Shown: positions 1 to 5,505 of the stretch, piece after piece
Numbering within the stretch: the first letter of the stretch is position 1
Layout: each line of letters begins with the position of its first letter
NCBI GenBank assembly: GCA_902609035.1
Contig: CACLQG010000040.1
Location: 1-9,026, forward strand
Direction: 5' to 3'
DNA length: 9,026 nucleotides
Origin: an uncultured Bacteroidota bacterium
GTDB taxonomy: Bacteria > Bacteroidota > Bacteroidia > Flavobacteriales > Flavobacteriaceae
The notes under the pieces: generated by a model
Database searches by the model: none
Told to the model about the DNA's origin: nothing
Seen by the model: only the letters and a program-made list of their open reading frames with translations
Position numbers and translations under genes: made by a program

Positions 1-2
1 AA

Positions 3-1283
3 GAAAACAATACAGGAATTCCAGATAATCTAAAATCGGGAATGGAAAACCTTTCAGATTTGTCAATGGACGATGTAAAAGTACATCGAAACTCTGATAA
101 ACCTGCCCAGCTTCAAGCCCATGCCTATGCACAAGGAACTGACATTCATCTAGGCCCCGGTCAGGAAAAGCATCTCCCCCATGAGCTAGGCCATGTGGTG
201 CAGCAAAAGCAAGGTCGTGTCAAACCAACGATGCAAAAGAGAGGTAAAATTAAAATCAATGAGAATACTGGTCTAGAAAAAGAAGCCGATGTCATGGGAG
301 CGAAGGCACTCCAAATGAAAGGCAACAATGAAAAGTTGAGTAATGATTCTAATGATAAAATCGAGAGTCATTTGTATTCAAAAACTCATTCTAATCCTAT
401 TTCACTTGAAAATGGAAATACATTGCAACTTTATGTTATTCAAAGGGAGAAGGAGGATCCAGATGTTGAATCTGAAAAAAGATTTTATGAAACTGGGGCA
501 CAGTCAACAAGCAACGCATTTCCAGAAATTAATTTTGGTAAAAATGGAGAGGTTGCAACACTTCACATACACGTAGATCTTGATGCGCCTGATGCATCTT
601 TAATTGATCAAATTCAATCAGGTGAAGTAGGTCATACTTGGATCGCATTAGAGTGGTTTGACCCAAAAAATGTTCCAGATAATATTCCAGAGCCACACAA
701 AAGATACTTAGAGGGTGGTGGGAAAACTGCAGATCCAATGGGTTTTTGGCCAAAAGTATGGAAAGATGTAACTGATTGGATGGACCGGGATACACCAGAA
801 GATATTAATGAAGAAGGTGCAGAATTTTACTCTACTAACCCCTTCTCAAACTATGTTGGAGGTCATATGTTACACCCTGACAGAGAACATTCTCCAAAAG
901 CAACTTATAGTTTTGATATAACTAGAAATCAATTTGATTCAGTTATAAATTATGCTGAATCGAAAAAGGGTAATAAATATTCCCTTTTCTATTTTAATTG
1001 TACAACCTTTGCTAAAGGAGCTGCGAAGGCTGCTGGCCAAAGCCCACCATCACTAGGGGTAGGATATATATGTTATCCTGACGCTATTTACAGCAGCATA
1101 AAAAAGAAATTACAAAAAAAAGATAAAAATGCTGAAATCATTAGAAAAAGTATGCAAAGTGACCTTGATACTGACGTACAATTTGCAGATGCAGATAAAT
1201 TATTAGGTGGACAATGGATTCAGAATACAGAGAAGTCTTTTATAATGAATATGAGTGATTCAATTGGTGATGACATTTACTAA
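3..1283 (+). CDS. eCIS-core (DUF4157) protein with C-terminal permuted papain-like domain; 5' end outside window
   Basis: This is the 3' part of a gene. The first ATG is at 42, but the frame is open back to base 3 and reads ENTGIPDNLKSG before it, which is the usual beginning of the DUF4157 domain, so the real start is upstream. Counting from the ATG at 42, residues 1-64 hold the domain with HELGH (47-51), an HExxH metallopeptidase-like signature, followed by QQKQGRVKP. A family-typical EKEADVMGAKAL segment lies at 79-90. Residues about 95-140 look like a linker. From about 170 the protein changes character: GHTW (His198), HPD (278-280) and FNCTTFAKGAAKAAG (Cys320) resemble permuted NlpC/P60- or LRAT-like papain folds, in which His precedes Cys. 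DUF4157 proteins are known as cargo or companions of extracellular contractile injection systems. An effector or toxin role here is inference. No injection-system genes are visible nearby. The C-terminal tail (350-413) is unrecognised. Confidence 0.85.
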   Translation, partial: ENNTGIPDNLKSGMENLSDLSMDDVKVHRNSDKPAQLQAHAYAQGTDIHLGPGQEKHLPHELGHVVQQKQGRVKPTMQKRGKIKINENTGLEKEADVMGAKALQMKGNNEKLSNDSNDKIESHLYSKTHSNPISLENGNTLQLYVIQREKEDPDVESEKRFYETGAQSTSNAFPEINFGKNGEVATLHIHVDLDAPDASLIDQIQSGEVGHTWIALEWFDPKNVPDNIPEPHKRYLEGGGKTADPMGFWPKVWKDVTDWMDRDTPEDINEEGAEFYSTNPFSNYVGGHMLHPDREHSPKATYSFDITRNQFDSVINYAESKKGNKYSLFYFNCTTFAKGAAKAAGQSPPSLGVGYICYPDAIYSSIKKKLQKKDKNAEIIRKSMQSDLDTDVQFADADKLLGGQWIQNTEKSFIMNMSDSIGDDIY

Positions 1284-1511
1284 TAAAACTCTTTAACTAA
1301 TATAGATTAAATAGATGTAAATCTTTTTGCTCAAACAGCTTTATTTTTTAAATAAAATGATAGTAAGAAACTGGATCACTAAACCTCTAAAAGCTATAAA
1401 CTTACTACAAAACTATTCGAACTTAAATTAAGTTAATAGCTTTAGTTATTAATAATTAATTCAATAATAATAAGGGTTGTAGGAGTATCTAGAAGTTTTT
1501 AAAACATACTT
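1284..1511. other. AT-rich intergenic spacer between convergent genes
   Basis: The spacer separates the end of the DUF4157 gene from the end of mnmE. No convincing open reading frame, tRNA or promoter is visible. It contains one long imperfect inverted repeat (listed separately) and a short AT-only hairpin candidate at 1340-1356. The convergent arrangement makes transcription termination from both sides the likely function. Confidence 0.6.
1390..1443. terminator. Imperfect inverted repeat, candidate bidirectional terminator
   Basis: Arms 1390-1404 and 1429-1443 pair over 15 positions with one mismatch (A1398 against A1435), leaving a 24-base loop. A smaller palindrome at 1420-1434 (AACTTAA, one base, TTAAGTT) overlaps the right arm and gives an alternative fold. 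The position between two convergent stop codons fits a shared terminator. Against this, the stem is AT-rich and no clean U-tract follows on the plus strand. On the minus strand the arm runs into only a short T-run. The pairing is seen directly; the function is inferred. Confidence 0.4.
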
Positions 1512-2912
1512 TTATTTTCCAATACAGAATTTACTAAAAATATTACCTAACAATTCATCATTTGTGATTTCACCAGAAATTTCACCTAGAAATTTCATGG
1601 CCTCATTGATTTCCACAATAAGTAGATCACCACTTAAATCAGTTTCCAACCCCGACCTTATGTTTAATATTGACTTAGATGCATTTTGCAGTGCTTCGAA
1701 ATGCCTCGCATTTGAAACCACTGCATCTCCGTTTGTAGAAATACAATTAATTTTGTCAATAAGTATATTTTTAAGGTCTTCTATACTATCAGTATCAAAA
1801 GTGGATAAGCTGCATAGAGCATCATAAGGGATTTCCTCAGAACTATTTATTAGTTTCTGCGCTAATGGGGACATACCAGTTTCTTTGATTAAATCAATTT
1901 TATTTTCAACCAAAATGATGATCAAACCTTCTCTTTTAAATTCATTGATTGCATCAATTATCTCTGGGAGTGAGGTATCGTTAGTATCAAAAAGATAGAT
2001 GATTACTTTTGCGAGATCAATTTTTTCTTTTGTTTTAGCTACACCAACGGCCTCAATCTGATCTTTGGTCTCTCTTAGTCCAGCAGTATCTATAAATCTA
2101 TAAAGAATTCCAGATAGTGTTAAAGTATCTTCGATTGTATCTCTAGTGGTACCAGGAATATCTGAAACGATGGCACGATCTTCATTCATAAGAACATTGA
2201 GGAGAGATGATTTTCCAGCATTTGGTTTACCTACTATAGCTACTGGAACCCCATTTTTGATTACACTACCGAATTGAAACGAATCGAGCAGTGATTTGAT
2301 TTTTGATTGAATTTCCAAAAGTAAATTATTCAAAGCCTTTCGGTCTGCAAAAGCAACATCTTCCTCAGCAAAATCGAGTTCTAAAGTAATTAACGATGCA
2401 AAATTCAATAAATTTTGTCTAAGCAAAGAGATTTCTTTGGTATATCCACCTCTCATTTGGTTAAAAGCGACCTCATGAGCTGCTTTAGATTCGGATACGA
2501 TAAGATCGGCTACAGCCTCTGCCTGACTTAAATCAATTTTTTTATTTAAAAATGCCCTGAGTGTAAATTCACCGGCTTTGGCATGAAAAGCACCTTGTTC
2601 AACAAAAAGCCTTAAAACCTCCTCCTGAATATAATTAGATCCATGACAAGAAATTTCAACCAAATTTTCCCCAGTGTAAGAATTAGGTGCTTTAAAAATA
2701 CTTACTAGCACCTCGTCTAGAGATTTACCTTTCCGATGTAATGTTCCCAAATGGACGGAATGACTCTTTTGATCTATTAATTTTTTTCCAGATTTTGCAT
2801 GAAAACATTTAGAAACCATATCTATCACATCATTCCCTGACAGCCTGAATAAGCTAATGGCGGAAATTCCAACCCCTGTAGCTCGAGCTATGATGCTTCC
2901 CTCACTTAACAT
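1512..2912 (-). CDS. mnmE: tRNA uridine-5-carboxymethylaminomethyl(34) synthesis GTPase MnmE
   Basis: MnmE acts with MnmG to install the (carboxymethyl)aminomethyl group at C5 of the wobble uridine of certain tRNAs, using GTP, a methylene-tetrahydrofolate derivative and FAD/NADH from the partner. At 466 aa it is full length for the family. The N-terminal folate-binding domain begins SIIARATG and includes RLSG (23-26) and a typical PNSYTGEN stretch (76-83). The helical domain holds the AGEFTLRAFLNKKIDLSQAE run (113-132). The inserted G domain shows GKPNAGKS (228-235), the TTRD switch I (255-258), DTAG (275-278) and NKID (337-340). The protein ends in CIGK with the conserved Cys463. The start gives the expected N-terminus directly before the beta-strand. 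It is the last gene of a minus-strand run, 69 bases after the GNAT-like gene, and may be co-transcribed or have its own unrecognised promoter. Confidence 0.97.
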   Translation of the reverse strand: MLSEGSIIARATGVGISAISLFRLSGNDVIDMVSKCFHAKSGKKLIDQKSHSVHLGTLHRKGKSLDEVLVSIFKAPNSYTGENLVEISCHGSNYIQEEVLRLFVEQGAFHAKAGEFTLRAFLNKKIDLSQAEAVADLIVSESKAAHEVAFNQMRGGYTKEISLLRQNLLNFASLITLELDFAEEDVAFADRKALNNLLLEIQSKIKSLLDSFQFGSVIKNGVPVAIVGKPNAGKSSLLNVLMNEDRAIVSDIPGTTRDTIEDTLTLSGILYRFIDTAGLRETKDQIEAVGVAKTKEKIDLAKVIIYLFDTNDTSLPEIIDAINEFKREGLIIILVENKIDLIKETGMSPLAQKLINSSEEIPYDALCSLSTFDTDSIEDLKNILIDKINCISTNGDAVVSNARHFEALQNASKSILNIRSGLETDLSGDLLIVEINEAMKFLGEISGEITNDELLGNIFSKFCIGK

Positions 2913-2981
2913 TTTTAAATTTTATTGTATATTAGAATTGAAATAATAAATAAATTAAACTTTATTCTGGGGGCCATGATG
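2913..2981 (-). other. Spacer upstream of mnmE
   Basis: This AT-rich leader precedes mnmE on the minus strand. I see no good match to the Bacteroidota TAnnTTTG element and no Shine-Dalgarno site, only an A-rich run just before the ATG, which is common in this phylum. Whether mnmE has its own promoter here cannot be decided by reading. Confidence 0.4.
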
Positions 2982-4136
2982 TTATGTCTTAGCTCCCTTT
3001 TTTAATTTTTGTGTTACAGTTAGTCTCTTTTTGTGTAATCGGTGCTCATAATTTTTCCATAAATTCTTTATTGAGCTGTTTTCTTCTAGCTCAGGATTGG
3101 TTTCTACAATTTTGTAACCTTGTTTGTTAAATGTTTTTTGCATCTCATTGAAAATAATGGCAGTTACCCCCTTTTTTTGATATTTTGGATGAACACCAAT
3201 TAGATAAAAAGAAGCCCTAGAATTGTAATACAAGGCTTTTAGGAAATACAAAAAACCAAACGGATACATCCTTCCATTGGCTTTTTTTAATGCCTCGGTA
3301 AAGGATGGCATAGTGATACAAAAAGCAACCAATTCATTTTCCTCATTATCAATACATTTGATAAATTCAGGACGTATATAGCGAAAATATTTTTCTTTGT
3401 ATTGCTTTATTTGATATTTCTGTATTGGTACGAATGTTTGGAGTTTTCCATAGGTTTGTTCCAGTAAAACAAACATTTTTTCAACATATGGAACAATATC
3501 GCTTTTGGACTTAAAATATAAGGGTTTTAGACGATAGCGCTTGAGCATCAATTTTGAAAACTTTTTGACCTTTTCAGGAGATTTTTCAAAGGAACTTAAT
3601 TTAATCTCATATTCTACCCATACCGCAAGGTCTTTGTATCCCAATTTTTTGAAATGTTCATAATAATAAGGTGCATTGTACCACGTTATCATGGTGTTGC
3701 TCTCCTCAAAACCTTCAACAAGCATTCCTGCTTTATCCATATTAGAGAATCCAACGGGTCCTTCAATGAAATCCATATTGTTTTCAATTCCTATGGTATG
3801 AACTTTTTCCATGAGGGCAGCAGTGACGTTGATGTCATCAATTACATCAAACCAACCAAATCGCACCTTTTTCTTTTTTAGCTCCCTAACCTCAATCCAG
3901 TTGATCATTACAGCAATTCTGCCTACAGTAACCCCGTCTTTCAATGCCAAAAAATAATGCCCTATAGCATTTTTAAAAACTGGGTTTTTATTTTTATCCA
4001 GTGTGTCAATTTCCTCAATGATGATTGGTGGAGTCCAATAAGGATTTTTTGAATATAGATTAAAAGAAAAGTCTATAAACCTCCTAATGTCTTTTCTAGA
4101 GTTTATTTCAATTACTTCAATTTTTTCCTTACTCAT
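2982..4136 (-). CDS. GNAT-like N-acetyltransferase-superfamily protein, conserved in Bacteroidota
   Basis: A 384 aa cytoplasmic protein without signal peptide or membrane segments. I recognise it as a member of a conserved, functionally undefined family usually annotated as GNAT acetyltransferase or plain hypothetical (YghO-like). The N-terminal half carries NPYWTPP (31-37), HYFLALKDGVTVGRIAV (60-76), which resembles the central GNAT beta-strands, and EGPVGFSNMDKAGMLVEGF (125-143), a family hallmark. The C-terminal half has IGVHPKYQKKGVTAIIF (313-329), matching GNAT motif A (Q/R-x-x-G-x-G/A) except that Thr325 takes the last position. It then has ETNPELEENSSIKNLW (345-360). This suggests two GNAT-like lobes. 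Substrate is unknown. It starts 3 bases after the stop codon of the upstream transporter-like gene, so the two are very probably co-transcribed. The start follows an A-rich leader. Confidence 0.8.
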   Translation of the reverse strand: MSKEKIEVIEINSRKDIRRFIDFSFNLYSKNPYWTPPIIIEEIDTLDKNKNPVFKNAIGHYFLALKDGVTVGRIAVMINWIEVRELKKKKVRFGWFDVIDDINVTAALMEKVHTIGIENNMDFIEGPVGFSNMDKAGMLVEGFEESNTMITWYNAPYYYEHFKKLGYKDLAVWVEYEIKLSSFEKSPEKVKKFSKLMLKRYRLKPLYFKSKSDIVPYVEKMFVLLEQTYGKLQTFVPIQKYQIKQYKEKYFRYIRPEFIKCIDNEENELVAFCITMPSFTEALKKANGRMYPFGFLYFLKALYYNSRASFYLIGVHPKYQKKGVTAIIFNEMQKTFNKQGYKIVETNPELEENSSIKNLWKNYEHRLHKKRLTVTQKLKKGAKT

Positions 4137-4139
4137 TAA

Positions 4140-5184
4140 CTAATTTCTTTTTGCTTTTCGAGCTCTTTTCTTCTCCGCTTTGTTATTTTTCTTCATGGTT
4201 TTTTTCAATTCTTTTTCTTCCTTCTTGGATTCCTTATACTCAATTTCAGCAGCACTGATGAAATCCTTGTGGAAATTTAATCGATACGAAACCCCTAAAT
4301 TAACAAAAAGAGCACTTGGATAGCTATTTGTATTTACACCGATGGTTCCCTCCAATTGTATATTGTCAGATAAAAGGTATGCAGCACCAGTCCTGAATAT
4401 TTGGTCATTATATCGGTCAGTTAAAAGCCCCTCGTTTTCAAGATAAACAGACCACAATGGATGAAAAGTGTGAGTTAAAGTGAGTAAGTAGCTTTTGACT
4501 GCTTTTTCAGTTAAATACCGATCATAAATAAAGTTAGTAACAAAGACCCAAGTACCCAAAAAATGAGACTGAGTAGCCAATACACCTCTGAGTGAAAAAA
4601 AAGGTTCTTTCTCTGTTGGGATATTTAGGTTTTGAAAAAAAATAGGACGATACAATGTATTAAAAACATCTCCAAAAGGGTAGGGGTTATCTTCTCCAAA
4701 AATAAAGTTACCGCCTAAAGTAATTGATATGGCTGGGATCAAATGCTTTAACTTAAAACCATTATTTGCATTCCAGCTGTAAACGTTTATTTCCTCCTCC
4801 TTCTTGAAAGGATCATAAATCAAATATTTTACTCCCAAGAAATTCTGAAGAAAGCCTTTCCTTTCTAATTCAATTTCTTTAATAGATATTTTGTTGGTCA
4901 ATTTGTCGAACATAAATGAACCTTGATAAGTTAATTCCAAACGCTCAGATAAAAACCCCCAACGGGCAGACAAAAAAAAGAATAGTTCCTTCAAGGGTTG
5001 AATTGTTGTATCCTTCGTGTTTGTATTTTCTGTATTCAAAGCCCCCCTCAAACTGAATAATCCCTTTTCCCACGGCAAATGCACCTATCGAAGCACCTGG
5101 TCGGTTGGAGTTGATCTGATCCGTGTATTGTGCATGAAGCAAGCCCGATAAAAAAACAAATACAAGGATATATCTGCTGAGCAT
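4140..5184 (-). pseudogene. Outer-membrane beta-barrel transporter-like protein (PF13557-type), broken by one-base frameshift
   Basis: Translation from the ATG at 5184 gives a Sec signal peptide (MLSRYILVFVFLSGLLHA, cleavage near residue 18) and then INSNRPGASIGAFAVGKG, the start of a Bacteroidota outer-membrane family related to the 'MetA-pathway of phenol degradation' barrels. This frame stops at 4945. The rest of the family pattern continues in the next frame: LSARWGFLSERLELTYQG, GVKYLIYDPFK, VYSWNANN, GNFIFGEDNPYPFGDVF, TQSHFLGTWVFVTNFIYDR and LTLTHTFHPLWSVYLENEG. Removing one T from the minus-strand T8 (4972-4979) joins them into a 347 aa protein with no other break. A separate 314 aa reading from 5084 would lack the signal peptide and has out-of-frame residues at its start, so I do not accept it as the native gene. 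Substrate is unknown. The last ~35 residues are strongly lysine-rich. It heads a minus-strand run with the GNAT-like gene. Confidence 0.8.
4972..4979 (-). other. T8 homopolymer, likely frameshift site in the transporter-like gene
   Basis: On the minus strand the codons read CTT TTT TTT GTC in the signal-peptide frame. With seven T they would read CTT TTT TTG TCT and continue into LSARWGF, the family sequence. Conserved-looking residues end just before this tract in one frame and begin just after it in the other, which places the shift here rather than at the nearby T5/G5 runs (4951-4960). Confidence 0.7.
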
Positions 5185-5298
5185 CTAGATTTTTTATGCA
5201 AGATAAATTTAATTTTATTTCTACGGGAGAGGCCTTATAAAAACATCACAAGAGTCATAAGTTTTAATTACTTTTGGACATTACTTAATCTATCTAAT
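5185..5298. promoter_or_regulatory. Divergent intergenic region with candidate promoters
   Basis: This 114-base region separates two divergent transcription units and must hold the start signals of both unless transcription enters from elsewhere. The plus-strand element is listed separately. On the minus strand only partial matches to the Bacteroidota -7 consensus are visible (a TATCTTG near 5200), so I make no firm call. Confidence 0.5.
5269..5276 (+). promoter_or_regulatory. Candidate Bacteroidota -7 promoter element (TACTTTTG)
   Basis: TACTTTTG matches the TAnnTTTG -7 consensus used by the Bacteroidota primary sigma factor. Transcription would begin near 5283, about 16 bases before the GTG at 5299, giving a short leader for the DUF4834-YfhO-flippase unit. 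No clear -33 TTG is seen at the usual distance, which lowers confidence. Confidence 0.45.
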
Positions 5299-5490
5299 GT
5301 GATTGGACTGCTAAAGTTTTTTTTAGTTTTGACGGTGATCGTCTACTTGTTTAGATTTATTTCCACCTTTATCGTAAAATATTTGATCCATCTACTATCC
5401 AAAAAGATGCATTATTTTAATGCCAATGATTCTTCCTCTAACTCAAAAAAAAACACAAAAAAAATCAAAAAAAGCCCAATAAAGATATAG
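5299..5490 (+). CDS. DUF4834-family small membrane protein, C-terminus apparently frameshifted
   Basis: As written, a 63 aa protein starting at GTG. No ATG is usable: the one at 5297 is followed at once by a stop, and no in-frame ATG lies upstream. Residues 3-26 form one hydrophobic segment (GLLKFFLVLTVIVYLF), followed by a basic, Asn/Ser/Lys-rich cytoplasmic tail. This matches DUF4834, a small Bacteroidota family of unknown function. Members usually end in a short acidic motif like GEYIDYEEID. That motif is present here at 5490-5519, followed by a stop at 5520-5522, but in the -1 frame relative to this one. One extra A in the poly-A cluster 5445-5473 would give a 74 aa protein ending at 5522 and overlapping the next start by 17 bases. 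The gene is either broken, mis-sequenced, or expressed by slippage. Confidence 0.65.
   Translation: MIGLLKFFLVLTVIVYLFRFISTFIVKYLIHLLSKKMHYFNANDSSSNSKKNTKKIKKSPIKI
5445..5473 (+). repeat. Cluster of A-homopolymers (A9, A8, A7), likely frameshift site
   Basis: Three A-runs lie at 5445-5453 (A9), 5457-5464 (A8) and 5467-5473 (A7), separated by CAC and TC. The frame carrying the family-typical C-terminus is closed by a TAA at 5439-5441, so the shift must occur after that point. These runs are the obvious place for it. Which of the three runs is off by one cannot be told from sequence. Confidence 0.7.
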
Positions 5491-5505
5491 GTGAATACAT
5501 AGATT

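Noticed and set aside
529..795. Antisense 88 aa reading opposite the DUF4157 gene
   Set aside because: No recognisable domain. It lies entirely opposite a well-supported coding region and looks like a shadow frame.
1340..1356. TTTATTT/AAATAAA hairpin after the DUF4157 stop
   Set aside because: It has seven A-T pairs only and a three-base loop, which is too weak and too easily found by chance in such AT-rich sequence.
1564..1827. Antisense reading opposite mnmE
   Set aside because: Shadow of a strongly conserved gene, with no family resemblance.
2969..2997. GGGGGC/GCTCCC hairpin followed by a T-run, resembling a plus-strand intrinsic terminator
   Set aside because: Both flanking genes run on the minus strand, where the same stem has an A-C mismatch and no U-tract. 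There is no plus-strand transcript to terminate here unless an antisense RNA exists, for which I see no evidence.
4140..5084. A 314 aa reading as the native transporter gene
   Set aside because: Its first ~37 residues are an out-of-frame reading of the signal-peptide-containing frame, and it lacks any export signal. The conserved N-terminus lies in the neighbouring frame starting at 5184.
5195..5210. TATCTTG as a -7 element for the minus-strand transporter unit
   Set aside because: It matches TAnnTTTG only partially, and no -33 TTG is found at suitable spacing.
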